This document shows positions 1 to 12,119 of a stretch of DNA of 64,000 nucleotides, in pieces; positions within the stretch are counted from its first letter, which is position 1, and each line of letters opens with the position of its first letter. The position numbers and the translations under genes are program-made. Under the pieces are notes generated by a model. The model worked only from the letters and a program-made list of their open reading frames with translations. It did not search any database and was not told the origin of the DNA. Location: contig OZ023265.1 of assembly GCA_964006375.1 (NCBI GenBank), forward strand, positions 158,643,618 to 158,707,617, given 5' to 3'. The DNA comes from Tillus elongatus (taxonomy: Eukaryota > Arthropoda > Insecta > Coleoptera > Cleridae).

Positions 1-924
1 TTTTATGCTGTTGGACCACCCTCTATCGCTATAAAACGACTACCTGCGCAAGTAGACCTGTAGATGCACACATGTTTAGAATTATTAATCTCTGATGACG
101 CTAACTTGGTTAGTGAAACGGTCGTAAGTTTTTTTTTTATGTGTTGTGGTGACAAGGGAACGGTATTACAAACTTCAGATGAAACACGTTATAGCTTTAC
201 CAAATTTGACTTGAACATCTGTTGTTAGCGCTCAATAAGCAAATAGAAACTTGAACTTGACTACTGAAGCGTAATAACATTTATATCATTACCGACGTTA
301 CAAATATTGATCCTTTTTCACGATACCTTTCTTGTTGTGGTGGATTGCTCTTGTTTGAACAATGTAACATTGGTTGGTTCCAGTAAATAAAATAACACTT
401 ACATTACTAACAGAATAACTTGTATCGTTATTGCGATAACTCGAAATGTGTTCGATCAAAGATCAACGATGAATGTAACATTATGTGAATATAAATATAT
501 TATATTATTCCTAATGGTAAATCGTTAACGGCATTGCCACGTTGCTGAATGTTTCTATGTTTGAGCAGATTTTCCTTGAAGTTAGTACACTTTCACACAT
601 TCACAAGAATGGAGTAAATTATTCAGATTTTAGAGTAAGTACAGTTTTGTTCTTTGAAATATTACCTAAATTTGAATCTTTTAGTAGTAGTTTGTTGAAT
701 TAAATATTGAATAGCCAAACATACGTTATCATTTATCACGTAACAAGGTTGCCCTCTGTTAAAAATTGATGCACTTGTTTACTTTCCTCTTGCGCACTTG
801 GTTTGATAGACAAAAGATCCGTTTTACAAAGTGTATGGTGCTTTCAATAGATCGTGACGCCACTCAGGAAAGAGTATGGTACAAGTGCGTCATGGTGGCG
901 CATTTGCTTAGAAACGATCTACAC

Positions 925-928
<4 letters not shown>
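1..928. other. A+T-rich stretch, no gene recognised
   Basis: I see no coding region with family signatures here. The last ~60 bases before the (TA)n tract (about 870-928) resemble the terminal motif of a dispersed repeat family found in at least ten places in this window; its core is GCAGCAAGTGCGTTATGG, seen here as a diverged form. A reverse-oriented end of the same family lies at 3010-3052, so 870-3052 may once have been one element. Confidence 0.4.

Positions 929-1014
<86 letters not shown>
929..1014. repeat. (TA)n microsatellite, about 43 units
   Basis: Uninterrupted TA dinucleotides. The tract follows a diverged end of the dispersed repeat family, as other TA tracts in this window do. 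Confidence 0.95.
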
Positions 1015-1017
<3 letters not shown>

Positions 1018-1384
1018 GTGGTTCAAAAATGATGGTCTATGTTACAGGTGCACACTCAGCACAAAAAAATAAGACTATTTTTTCATATAAACATGGGTCC
1101 GCAAATGCTTAGTTTTTTAAATACAGGGTGTTAAAGTTATTTGTTTTGTCAGTTTTTCACGAATAAGTCTGTGCTAAATTAAAATGTTGGCGTGAAAGTT
1201 GGGATGTGGGGGTTTTTGAGGGCAAGAAATTTAAATATGTTATTGTTAATAACACTGCTGGTAGAGGGCGCCACCTGTAAGACTATGCTTGCATTCAATT
1301 GGCTATCATTTTTTGACACCCAGTAATATCGACCTGCCGTATAGCTACATTGCAGCCCTTATCAATTGTAAGAAAAAAATGTAT

Positions 1385-2925
1385 ATTTTATTCAAATCTC
1401 CCAGACACACCATTTTCGAAATATTTCAATTTTTGTATGTCGATGTCGCTCAAAAATTAATTTTTCTCAAGTAATTAGTTGTATTGTCTGCAAATTTTAA
1501 CAACAAATAAAACAACAAATAAAAAAGCTCATATCATTTTATGATACCTGACTACAATAAATGTTCAAAATGGCCACCCTCCATTTCAATACACTTTCGT
1601 ATTCTGCGGAGCATACAACATCGTACTCTGTGAAATATTTCTGGGGTATTTCTAATGTGTTCGCATCCAAGTACAATTCCTTGCTGCAGATCATCAACAT
1701 TTTCAACATTTGCTTCATAAACAATACTTTTGAGATGCCCCCATAAATAAAAGTCCATAAGATTTAAATCAGGGGATCGAGCCGGCCATGGCTGAGGTCC
1801 ACCGCGTCCGATCCATCTGCGTCCAAAAGTATTGCTTAGGTAATTTCTTACACCCTACAATTCCAGCCCATACATTAAAGGAACATTGCTGTTGATGATG
1901 CCTTTCAAAAACTGCGTGGGGATTTTCGTCAGCCCAAAAAGGCTGTTACGAAAATTGTGGATCCCGTCGCGCCTAAATCCAGACTCGTCAGTGAACAATA
2001 CACAATTCAACAAGTTCTCTACATTATTATGCTAAAAAAAACATTGGCAAAATTGTATGCGAGGTATAAAATATCTTTCAGGCGATAGTGCCTGCACACG
2101 TTGGATGTGATATGGGCGCAATTGTTGCTCGTGAAGAACTCGCCATATTGTTGCATTGGATGCTCCCAGATGATTGGCCATTTCCCTAGTACTTATGTTT
2201 GGATTTTGTTCAATTTCATCCAAAAAGCCTCTTCAAAATCAGGATTTCGTGCACTTCGTGGTCTGCCTCGATCAGCAGTATCTTTATTAAGGGTACCTGG
2301 TAAAAAAATATGTATTCGAAAGAGACAGATCGATGTATTAGATAATGTAAATATGTACCTAATTCTTGCATACGGATGTCAATTCGTTGAAACATCCTTC
2401 TGTCTGAAATTCTCCGATTTGGGAAGGCTACTTTATACAGTCGTTAGGCCTCATAACAGTTACGCACAGTTAAGCCCGTGAATACATAACATGCATGTCC
2501 GTTAGTTCATTGTTGGTAAAGACTTCCATATTTAATTAGAAAAATTACGGACAATACAATTAATTACTTAAAAATAGTGACGAGTCTCAAACATAAAAGT
2601 CAAATGTAGTATATATCACGACGAAAACGCAAAAGTCAAGTCTCGCAACGATAGAAACCGCTTTGTTAAATAGTTTGTTCAAAGTTTGATATCATGGCTT
2701 TTTATTTTATCTTCATGATTGTGTCTTGTCAGTTATTTTTTCTGGTAAGATTTTAATTTTTAACTAGACAATAAGAAAATTAAGTTTATACATACTGATA
2801 GCAATTAAAAGGTAAAAAATGTATTCCTATGATTTGTCGCAGAATTAATTTTTGAGCGACATCGACATACAAAAATTGAAATATCTCGAAAATTCTGTGT
2901 CTGAGAGAACAATTTGGTTAATTTT
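1385..2925 (-). mobile_element. Decayed Tc1/mariner-like element with internal inverted repeats
   Basis: About 90 bases at 1385-1475 are an inverted copy of 2838-2925; both contain the stretch encoding TTTTTGAGCGACATCG or its complement. They bracket a broken transposase on the minus strand (1545-2480). A possible outer end starts near 1124 with CAGGGTGTTAAAG, but I could not find its partner, so the true limits are uncertain. Confidence 0.6.
1545..2480 (-). pseudogene. Tc1/mariner-like transposase (DUF4817 type), broken
   Basis: On the minus strand the pieces read in family order. First comes an N-terminal helix-turn-helix part with FPNRRISDRRMFQRI. Next is a GRPRSARNPDFEE linker followed by the second DNA-binding part (ISTREMANHLGAS, IWRVLHEQQLRPYH). 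After a degenerate middle, the C-terminus has DFYLWGHLKS and ends in GGHFEHLL, the usual end of this arthropod transposase family. Frameshifts and stops separate the pieces, and the catalytic middle (first and second Asp) is not readable. The element cannot encode an active enzyme. Assignment rests on motif order, not on a search. Confidence 0.75.
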
Positions 2926-3009
2926 ATTGAATATGGTACACTATTTATACTCTATAGGTTATACACAATTTCTTTAGAAAAATACATATTTGCTATTAAA
3001 AACACTTTT

Positions 3010-3052
3010 ATGAAATGCACTACCATGAGGCACTTGCTGCGTCCAGACTTTT
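3010..3052 (-). repeat. End of the GCAGCAAGTGCGTTATGG repeat family, reverse orientation
   Basis: The complement of this stretch carries GGACGCAGCAAGTG followed by CATGGTAGTGCATTT, matching ends at 6305, 21050 and 26056. In the short complete member at 26056-26392 the right end has this orientation, so this is probably the right end of an older element lying to the left. Confidence 0.65.
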
Positions 3053-3260
3053 TTAAATCCGAAGATTGCAAATGTAGTTAGATGAATTTAACGCATAAGT
3101 TGCCCTTATAGACACAATACCACGCAGCAAATGACAATCTTCTACGTTAACGAAAAATTTGGATATTGGCTTTTGATATAGTTTTTGTGAAAATTGGCTT
3201 ATATAATGCCCTTGCCAGATCAGAACTTTTAGTTTTTTGAAATCTGTTTTCTTTTTCTTT

Positions 3261-3358
3261 CACGTCGGTCTATTTCTGCGACTACAGCTAATCCCCGACT
3301 CCAGTGAGCAGTTTCACCTCACTATCCTAGAAATTTCGCCGAATTCCTGCCATTTTGA
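3261..3358 (-). repeat. SINE tail fragment, reverse orientation
   Basis: The complement matches the tail of the tRNA-derived SINE at 56182-56520 and the fragment at 58205-58310: all share GGTGAAACTGCTC, a GTCGG(G/T)GATT block and GAAATAG(A/G)CC. The corresponding head on the same strand lies 2.3 kb away at 5640-5768, with the long inverted repeat between them. Confidence 0.7.
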
Positions 3359-3496
3359 CCAATGGTAGGGATCTTTCACGAAGGACATGAGACGATTCTA
3401 AACCTCACTTTGCTTCTTTTAAATAAAAGATCACCTACAGCTAGGAGCTGGATTAGAGGCACTCCTTATGTAAAATGTAGGCTTTTGGTGAGCTGA

Positions 3497-5655
3497 AATT
3501 GTTGACCAAATTAAATGTCTGCACGTTCAGTCTGAGACGGTTCTAAACGTCACTTTGCTTTTTTTTTAAATAAGGCGAGAAATCCTGAAACGATATTTAA
3601 AAACTAATACTGGTGTTTTTCAGCTTTTTTTAAATTTGAAAGGTTACAAGTAGGAGCTGGATTAGAGGCATTTCTTATGTAAAGTGTGGGCCTTTAATAA
3701 ACTGACATTGTTTGAGAGCTTTAGAGTCCACACACCAAGGTTTTGGCATTAAAAATTCTGCATGGCACATAGATGGTGACCAATGGAAGGAGCCTCAGTT
3801 AGTGGTCCTTCAGACCGCCAAATTTTTTTCCTGCATCAACGGGTTGGTAGTCTCTCAGACTACCAAACTTTTTAAAATTATTACAGCAAACATCGGTTAG
3901 AGGTCCTTCAGGCTTCCATCCTTTTAACTTTCCAGTAGCCTTCCGATATGGACTAGTGGCTACGATACCTGGTGCTTCTCTAGGAGACTAGGTCTTTTAA
4001 CTGGCACGCCGTCATGTATAGGTTATCCTTCAGGTTGCCTATCCTTTAACTTTTTTTCTATCGGTAAATCTCTACCAGTTTTACCTCTTTGAAAGAAAGG
4101 GGGGAGTAAGACGCTTCTAAACTACACTTTGCTTTTCTAAATTTAAAAGGTAAAAACATAGTTAATAAATGGGCATAATACATAATACTAACTTGGGAAC
4201 ACTGTCACTAGTATTGTTAATGATTTAAATAAATAGATTGTTTAATAGGAACACCTGTAAAACCTTATTGTCTTGAATTATACTTTCACTATTCTTGTAT
4301 AGTAATGTCTACTACAAATAAACAACAACTCATGTAAATCCATTGGTAAAACTTAACCTAATTCCAATTTAGTAAACAATTCAAGTTCAGGTTTATATTA
4401 ATAGTGCTTCCTTCTCTCTCAGTTAAAGGGCTTTTTGTATCGAAATATTTCCAATTGCCTGTTGTGTGTGTGTGTGTGTGGAAGGAATTGGCTTCGGACA
4501 TTACGTCCATTGGCCACAAAACTCTGCAGTAAATTTGTACCATTGTTATATCTATACATTGTTATTAAAAGCGATTCTCCTTCAAATATATTTATTATTT
4601 ATAATTGCCTGTTATTATCAGCCTTATCTTGGTCGACATATTTCTGATATCCTTACGGATAAAAGTTTTTATCTTAAAAAGAAAAAAGAAGTTTTAAAAA
4701 TTAATTTTATTGGAAGGACTGGTGATTAATGTAAGGAGCTTGAATAAGAGAGGTCGTAATTACCTACAGCAAGTTGTGCTGGATATTATCAAGTCACTGT
4801 AAATATTTCTACAGCAAGAGTTGTATAATATACCACTTTAGTAGAAATTATTAAGTTCATCACAATGCACCATGTTAATATAATTAAAACCCCTGAATGT
4901 GTATACATAGGGTAAGTTTAGTTTCCATAATTCTGAATAAACTGTGTTTATTCATACGATTAGTTTTTAAATCTCCTTTCGGGGTTTTCTGGCCTTATTT
5001 AAAAAAAAAAAGCAAAGTGAGGTTTAGAACCGTCTCACTCCCCCCTTTCTTTCAAAGAGGTAAAACTGGTACATATTTACCGATAGAAACAAACTTAAAG
5101 AATAGGCAACCTGAAGGACAACCTATCCATGACAAAGTGCCAGTCAAAAGACCCAGTCTCTTGGAGAAGAATCAGGTATCGTAGCCACTAGTCTTAATCG
5201 TAAGGCTACTGGAAAATTAAAAGGTTGGAAACCTGAAGGACCTCCAACCGATGTTTGCTGTAATAAATTTCAAAGATTGGTAGTCTGAGAGACTACCAAT
5301 CCGTTGAAGCAGAAAAAAAGTTGGCGGTCTGAAGGACTACTAACCTAGGTTCCCCTCCATTGGTCACCATCCATTTGCCCTGCAGAATTTTTAATTCCGA
5401 AACGTTGGGGTGTCGACTCTTAAGCTCTCGAACAATGTCAGTTTACTAAAATCCCACACTTTACATAAGGAGTGCCTCTAATCCAGCTCCTAGCTGTAAC
5501 CTTCAAATTTAAAATAGGCTGAAAAATAACAGTATTAGTTTTTAAATCTCCTTTAAGGGTTTCTCGCCTTATTAAAAAAAAGCAAAGTGTGGTTTAGAAC
5601 CGTCTCAGACTGAACGTGCAGACATTCAATTTGGTCAAACACAATGTCAGAACCT
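3497..5655. mobile_element. Long inverted-repeat (foldback) structure, arms of ~650 bp
   Basis: The left arm (about 3497-4140) is matched in reverse complement by the right arm (about 5000-5655) with a central ~860-base spacer. Matching landmarks run in mirrored order. GCACGTTCAGTCTGAGACGG at 3522 pairs with 5600-5620. AGGAGCTGGATTAGAGGC at 3653 pairs with the stretch near 5470-5490. GGTAGTCTCTCAGACTACCA at 3846, itself a small palindrome, pairs with 5279-5298. The CTATCGGTAAAT block near 4060 pairs with 5076-5090. A subunit containing CACTTTGCTT is repeated inside the left arm (3404, 3548, 4123). No protein is recognised in arms or spacer. This looks like a non-autonomous foldback or long-TIR element, or two copies of a SINE-linked repeat in opposite orientation. 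Confidence 0.75.
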
Positions 5656-5768
5656 CGATTGATGTTAATTTTACAGTATGTACTGAAACAGTGAATGGGA
5701 AACCCTGGGAATTAAACTCAATACACTAGGTTCAGAGGCACACGTTCGTTCCACTGAACCACCGAGGC
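5640..5768 (-). repeat. tRNA-derived SINE head, reverse orientation
   Basis: The complement starts GCCTCGGTGGTTCAGTGG, identical to the start of the SINE at 56182. It keeps the box A-like TGGTTCAGTGG; the box B region is degenerate. The sequence that follows runs directly into the right arm of the long inverted repeat, and the SINE at 56182 still resembles it for some 30 bases beyond that junction. Confidence 0.7.
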
Positions 5769-6300
5769 AAATCTGTTAAAAATATGAAAAGGAATGACGG
5801 CAGTAACAGAGCACCTAATAACATTTCGCCTACAGTATTATTACCAAGAAAATACACCAATAATGTATTGTTGTATTGTAACATTTTAACGGTGAAGAGT
5901 AATCATTGATTCGCGATTTTTGCATAAATACATATGTTACCTTTGTTTTTCATCTGGCAGCGGTAACTTTATTGAGATAAAAATTACAGAAGAGATATAT
6001 TCAACTTTCAAAGAATTTATCGAGTTAAAAACTTCAAAAATTAAATCTGTGTTAGACAGAGAGGAACCCGTTCAAAGGAAACAATTTAGCCGGTACATGT
6101 TCTTCCGGTGACTGCTATAAATTATTCAAGATATGATCAGAGCGCCGCACAGCATCTTGGAGTTAGAAGAAGCTAAAGAGCACCCTCCAGGAAAGTGACT
6201 CTTACACATCAGATCGGCTTACAAAATTACCTGCTCCCGTTTGGAATTATAAATCTCGTAAATAAATCTAAACTTTTATTGAATTGTTTATGTTATACCT
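5769..6300. other. Stretch without recognised gene
   Basis: A 63-codon open frame at 5920-6111 has no recognisable domain. Nothing else is supported. Confidence 0.35.
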
Positions 6301-6304
6301 AAAA

Positions 6305-6673
<369 letters not shown>

Positions 6674-6942
6674 GATGATTCATAAGTGGTGACCAAAAAT
6701 GAAACACCATGATCTTTGAACAATTTTAGAGAGGGTACGTCCTATAAAAAATTTTCCTTCGTTAAAAAGATAAAGGGTGTTGAAGTTGAATTTCAAGAAA
6801 TAAAATTTCCCAATTTTTTAAAAAGTAGTACATATATTTTGCTGAAACTTCGCATGTGTAGGCTGTTATGGAAGGCGCGTATTTTACCATAACAATTGAA
6901 TAGGCTAATCCAGCAGTAGCGCGCGTACCCACATGTCATTGG

Positions 6943-7302
6943 TTATCCCTCAAGAAAAAAACGGGTACGCCAATGATATTTTTTCTTATTTTTTATTTTT
7001 TGAATCTTACTTTCATTCGTGAACAAAATGACTATCTTGATAATTTTCTGTACGACGCTTATTTGTCGAGTAAGCAATGAATCAGGTAAGTGTTTTAGAG
7101 CACAGTTCATGATTTTTAACCAGTCGTTGTTTGGTAGAAAATCGCAATGATACACTTTTATGCCTCCATTGGTCTGAATACACGCACGAGACTTTTTTGA
7201 TATGGAAAATTTAATATCTTGATAATTTTTTGTACGACGATTATCTTTGTTGTATTTTAGTAAGTAGTAGTCTGGTTTGCCATAGTTGACATTAAGTGTC
7301 AC
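6943..7302 (-). other. Open frame on minus strand within the mariner element, not supported as a gene
   Basis: A 119-codon open frame lies between the left inverted repeat and the transposase. It has no recognised motif and a lysine/asparagine-rich, A+T-driven composition. I regard it as probably non-coding. Confidence 0.2.
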
Positions 7303-7394
7303 TTGACGTTTAGGTTAACAAGTTATTATTTTGAATAGGTGTAAGTGGTAAACTTTATAAGATTGCAAAATTTTCTACTCTTTTACTTCTTATC

Positions 7395-8000
7395 ATGGAG
7401 TACACATCAGAAGAGTATGCAGATATAATTTTTATCTACGGATATTCTGGTTGAAATGCTCTAGCTGCTTGTCGGGAATATCAACGTAGGTTTCCCACTC
7501 GCCGTCAACCTAGGGTTTTTTCTCGATCGTTTTCAAGACTTCGGCAGTGCCGTATTGGACAACGTCCTAACGCCAGAGCTAATGGTAGAAGACAACATCA
7601 ACTTGAAGACGAAGAGAGAGTGGTGGATGCAATGATGAATCAACCTTCTACAAGTACTCGGATGATTGCCACGCAGTTACAATATTCTCAAAGCTTTGTT
7701 TGTAGAACTTTACATCGAAAAGCCTTACATCCATATCATCGACAGAATGTTCATTGCCTTCTACCTGGAGATAATGTGCATCGACGAGTCTTTTGTGAAT
7801 GGATATTGGAAATGAACAATCAAAATATCTTATTCCCTAATCTAATATTCTGGTCTGACGAAACAACATTTACAAGAAATGGTATTTATAATTCTCATAA
7901 TGAGCATGTCTGGTCATTGGAAAATCCACATGCAACAAGGAAATTTTATTTTTTGAAATTCAACTCCAACACCCTGTATCTTTTTAATGAAGCATTATAG
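7395..8000 (+). pseudogene. Tc1/mariner-like transposase (DUF4817 type), internal stop and C-terminal deletion
   Basis: From ATG at 7395 the frame reads EEYADIIFIYGYSG, then one in-frame TGA (7452-7454). It continues in the same frame with AACREYQRRFPTRR (first helix-turn-helix), STRMIATQLQYSQSF and LHRKALHPYHRQ (second DNA-binding part), VFCEWILEMN and FWSDETTF, which carries the first catalytic Asp. After HVWSLENPHAT the frame passes straight into the right inverted repeat. The second Asp and the third acidic residue are therefore lost by an internal deletion. Such a deletion derivative could move only with enzyme supplied from elsewhere. Confidence 0.85.
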
Positions 8001-8083
8001 GAAAAATTTTTATAGAACATACCCTCTCTAAAATTGTTTAAAGAACATGAGGTTTCATTTTTGAGCACTACTTATGAATCACC

Positions 8084-8086
<3 letters not shown>

Positions 8087-8174
<88 letters not shown>
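8087..8174. repeat. (TA)n microsatellite, 44 units
   Basis: Continuation of the TA array on the far side of the mariner insertion. Confidence 0.95.
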
Positions 8175-8175
<1 letters not shown>

Positions 8176-8320
8176 CATATAAAAATTGAAACTGACCCCG
8201 GATATGGGTTCTAGGGGTCCTACTTTGTGCTCATTTGCAATTTTTTTTTTCAAAATTCAAAAGTCGGGATCTCCTCATTAGTGAATTTTTTCAACAAAAA
8301 TTCGTAAAATTGTATATACG
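8175..8320 (+). repeat. R block of the (TA)n-bearing repeat family
   Basis: Begins ACATATAAAAATTGAAACTG and includes GGATATGGGTTCTAGGGGTC, CATTTGC, TTCAAAATTCAAAAGTCGGG and ATCTCCTCATTAGTGAATTT. The same block abuts TA or CA/TA tracts at 9035 (reverse), 21835, 35812, 50317 and 58790 (reverse). Confidence 0.85.
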
Positions 8321-9034
8321 TGTTTGTCATATTTTAAATATTATAAAAAATGTGTTGGTCGTGACGACACATTTATACTATGTAGCCTATTTAAGGAATA
8401 TCTTTTATTAATTTAGCATTGCTAGACTAAAAACGCTGAATCATAAGATAATGATCATCAGTGCCGTAACGAGGGCGTGGCGAAAAAGGGGGCCGCCACG
8501 GGCGCAACTTGGTTCCAGGCGCAAAACAAAGCATACCGACCCGATTGAGAGTTCCTTTAACTTAACCATTATTCTCTACATAAATGAAAAAGAGACGGCG
8601 CAAAATAAAAAAATATGGCTGGTGAGAAAGCTACTGATGATTCGTTTGCCATGAATAAAAGTGCATTACTAAAAAAGGAATGTGTGAAGTTTTAGATATA
8701 ATACTATTACAACGCAATGATATATTCACTGCTTTGCAAGAGATCGCAAACGACTTCAGTTTCTGTAAATGGACACTCTTTAAAATTATGCCTCTCTATG
8801 GTTTTAAACGATGTGTCATATATCTAGCATTGAAATATAATAGTGACTTAAATGTCTATGAAATTGAGAACTTCAAATATAATATCAATTGAAAAAGATG
8901 TTGCCAAAACATTAAATTACGCCGATATAGGAGATGTGTTTGCAAATGAAAAAGCGAAACGAATTGCTTTATACAATATGCTGAACTGTTTTCTGTTTTT
9001 ATTGAATTTTCATTAAGAAAGTTCACTAATAGCG
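8321..9034. other. Stretch without recognised gene; possible hAT-like terminus at 8459
   Basis: CAGTGCCGTAACGAGGGCG at 8459 followed by a G+C-rich GGGGGCCGCCACGGGCGC run resembles the ends of many hAT elements. No matching inverted end or target duplication was found. A 70-codon frame at 8680-8892 has no recognised domain. Confidence 0.3.
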
Positions 9035-9119
9035 AGGTATCGATGATAAGATTTTTGGAAATTTTCTTCAAAGGAGCCCGAATTAGGGCCCCAGAACCCA
9101 AATCCCAGGTCATTTAAAA

Positions 9120-9199
<80 letters not shown>

Positions 9200-9300
9200 T
9201 CCAACCGATAACTCAAAAATACTTCACCAATCGAAACCAAATTTGGCAATTCCCTTAATTTTTTTAATAGCTTGGATGAGTTTGTCACTTCAGAGAGTTG
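9035..9300 (-). repeat. (TA)n-bearing repeat, reverse copy (R block, 73-bp TA tract, L block)
   Basis: R block in reverse at 9035-9123 (CCAGAACCCAAATCC, GGGCCC), TA tract 9124-9196, then the L-side sequence CCGATAACTCAAAAATAC that corresponds to GAGTTATCGG at 21650. The order is mirrored relative to the copies at 6305-8320 and 21050-21970. Confidence 0.8.
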
Positions 9301-9895
9301 CTTTTAGAAAAAAAAAATGCAAAACTGCTTGAAAACGCAATATCTTTTAAATTACTAGAAGTATAAAACTAAACCTTTACAAGCATGTAGATATGTTACA
9401 AGTGGTCCTCTCCGCCAAATTTGAACTTCATCGGTTTAGTAAATTTTGAGTTATAACCAAATAAAAAATCAATAATTTACGATATAACCTTAAATTGCCT
9501 CTGAATGGGTGCCTATAATGTTAGACAAGGTCAGACAGATTTATCAGGGTTACGCTGCTATTTCAAACAAATGCTTCAAATCAAACTTCAAACGAACAGG
9601 CTACCAAAATATGTCACAACAAACAGTTAGCGGGGTTGCCATTTGCCAAAACTTTCAAGATAAACAACTCAAGATATCAGAAAAATATATAGGTGGTGAT
9701 AAATAATTTTTTTTATGAAAGTGATTCAATTTGTTCAAAGGCAATCTAGAACTACGTTTTATGATGTGTAAATATTAACCTTCCCATTCTTCAGGGTATT
9801 TAAAAGCATCTCGCTCTCCTATCTGACAACACCAATTTTCTATTTGTCTTTTGTTATTTTGCCAACTCACAGCAGGGAGAAGTCGAATTCCAGGG
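9301..9895. other. Stretch without recognised gene
   Basis: Probably an extension of the reverse-oriented repeat to its left. A 65-codon frame at 9509-9706 has no recognised motif. Confidence 0.3.
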
Positions 9896-9940
9896 TATCT
9901 TCTTCTTTGTTTGCAGACGTCATAAACAAAGAAGAAGATA
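9896..9940. repeat. Perfect 17-bp hairpin with 11-base loop
   Basis: TATCTTCTTCTTTGTTT at 9896-9912 is followed after 11 bases by its exact reverse complement at 9924-9940. Position in non-coding DNA gives no clue to a role; it may be a relic of a small inverted-repeat element. Confidence 0.9.
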
Positions 9941-10159
9941 ACCTCAAAATCGCCTCCGCTGCGCTTATACCTTAGAATCTTAGAATAAGGTACTTATTGT
10001 TTACTTTTAGCTTTTATTTACTCTTGATCTCGTATATGAAAAATTTGAAGTAAATGAAACTACATAATACCATACAGTAGTTTAAAGTATAGCTATAAAC
10101 AGATGTTCAGCGTAACTTATTAAAATTTTAATTTCAAAATGTATTGTTTATATTTATTT

Positions 10160-11440
10160 ATATCATTTTCAAAAATATGGATACAGCAAAAGTAAATAAG
10201 TGTTGAGAAGAGTTTAGATACATCAAGTGCGTTATAGTAGCGAATTTTCGTAAAAAGATTCCAAATGGTGATAATTCAATTTCCCATTAAACTATAATCT
10301 TCAGTTTTGATACATACTGAAACCTATGTGAAAGCAGCGTGGGTACTAAATTAGAAAAAGAACACAGTGAGCATTACAGACAACGACAAATTGGTTTTAA
10401 AAAACGATTTTTGTTATTTTGTTTGCATATTTGATTGAGTTAGCTAAAACGGATCATCCAAGCCACTAATAAGGAAAAACACCTGCCACGATTATAATTT
10501 GGCAGGTACATTTTGTAAATAAAAATTAAATTTTCGGTAAATTAGCAGATCAGCATACGGGGGCTTTTTAGAAAAAAAGTTCAGAAACATGCTTAAATCT
10601 CCTTCTGGATGCGCAAATCACAAGAAATATTTCTGGCAAACAGCCCCCAAGAAAGTTACGGGACCAGGAGTGAATAGGGGTGTTTAGCGGGGAAGAAGAT
10701 AAAAAAGGAAATGTGAGCGGAAAGTGCAAAAAAACAGCTTAGTTGGACCTCTATATATATTATATATCTATATATATTATCCCATTTTGCAGCTATACCT
10801 CCTTAAAATTCTGTTTATCCCGCCCAGAACCCATATATTCACCGCAGGTCCCGTAACTTTCTTGCGGGTTGTTCCCAAGAAAATTTTTCTGTTTACATTG
10901 TTCATGTTTATGCATTGAGCGTGGGGAGGAGAATCTCTGAGATAAAGCAGCGAACCAAGATTTTCAAATTATGTTTAAATTGTTACCCAATTTCATTTGT
11001 TTAAAATATTTTTTCAAAAATGAAATTTAGGTTGGCTTGTTTGTCAGTCTTACATAGAGAGTTACAATATTTCATCATTTTCAAAAACTGTGGATACATC
11101 AACAGTAAATAAGTGTTGAAAAAGGTCTGGGTGCCGCTAATACATTATGGTGGAGGATTTTTGTAAAGATATCCGATAACTCAATTTCATATTAATAGAA
11201 ATCTTCAATCTGGAACCATAGTAACACCTATGTAAACGCAGCGTGGTTACTAAATGAAAGAAAAATAGCGTAATGAGCTTCGCGGATAACTACAAGTGGG
11301 TTTTAAAAAAACCTTTTTTGTTGTTTTGTTTGCTAGAACTGGTTCGATTGGCTTGACTTAAATAAAACCATCCAAGCAATTAAAAGGAAAAATACCTGCC
11401 ATACTTATGATTTGGCAGGTACATCCCCTTTGTAAATAAT
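10160..11440 (+). repeat. Diverged tandem duplication (10160-10530 and 11070-11440)
   Basis: Two ~370-bp blocks about 905 bp apart share the same succession: TGGATACA, AGTAAATAAGTGTTGA, a diverged family end (TCAAGTGCGTTATAGTAG in the first), CCTATGTGAAAGCAGCGTGG (the second with TAAAC), a T-rich TTTTTTGTTNTTTTGTTTGC block, CATCCAAGC and GATTTGGCAGGTACAT. Divergence is high, so the duplication is old or represents two insertions of one family. Confidence 0.75.
10605..10905. mobile_element. MITE-like inverted repeat around a TA-rich centre
   Basis: About 80 bases at 10620-10710 are inverted at 10800-10890. Both contain CAAGAAAGTTACGGGACC or its complement, and the centre near 10755 is TA-rich. 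There is no coding capacity. It lies between the two blocks of the diverged duplication. Confidence 0.7.
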
Positions 11441-12119
11441 TATTTTTTTTCTAAAAAACTTTTATGACTGTAATGAAATTTGCAACACAATTTTTTTAAA
11501 GAGTCTTGCAGTACTTACATATATATCTACTAAATTATAATTTTCTAGCTCCATAGAAAATAGAAATCTCTTCAAATAATGGCTAACTGGGACCTCTGAA
11601 AACAGTCTCCCAGGTCCATTTAAATTTAAAGAAATGGTTTTAATAATATACATTACTAATAGTGTACAATTCTTGTGAAACTTCACTACTAGAGTGCACT
11701 TGCTGCATCCCGAACATTTTTATTATATATTTTAACATATACCTATATTTTGTATTTCTCTTATTTGTCGTCACTGAAATGAATAGAAATTGGTTCTTAT
11801 TTGGGTAGTAGATTATTTATTTATACAAATCCCTTGACATATATATTATTGTATATACAGGCAACTCATTTTGGTGAGGTAAATAGTATTTAATATATTG
11901 TATTTAGTAAAATTTAACTTATTACACTAAAATTTTTAATTTTCTTTTGTCATTATTGGGTTACGGCGAGGCGCAATTTAGACACTTGCCGCAGGCGCTT
12001 TATACCTTCGTTGCGGCACTGATGATAATAATAATGATAATAATAACACAAAAGCATTTTACCCTTGTGCAGAGGAGTCTACATACAAAGACACGACAAA
12101 GTACATTAACACACCAGCC
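11441..12119. other. Stretch without recognised gene
   Basis: A reverse-oriented end of the dispersed family is seen near 11690-11725 (GTGCACTTGCTGCATCC); its forward partner may be the diverged end near 11115. An A+T-rich tract with an imperfect ATAATA run at 12021-12045 adjoins the 3' end of the LINE copy. Confidence 0.4.

Noticed and set aside
929..1032. Open frames translating as long Tyr-Ile repeats, here and at 6448-6723, 8068-8253, 21647-21844, 35346-35733, 36842-37078 and 58834-59256
   Set aside because: They are direct products of (TA)n tracts, open on both strands by chance, with no start context or domain.
8459..8892. hAT transposon with a coding region
   Set aside because: Only one hAT-like end was seen; no inverted partner, no 8-bp duplication and no dimerisation-domain motif in the frame.
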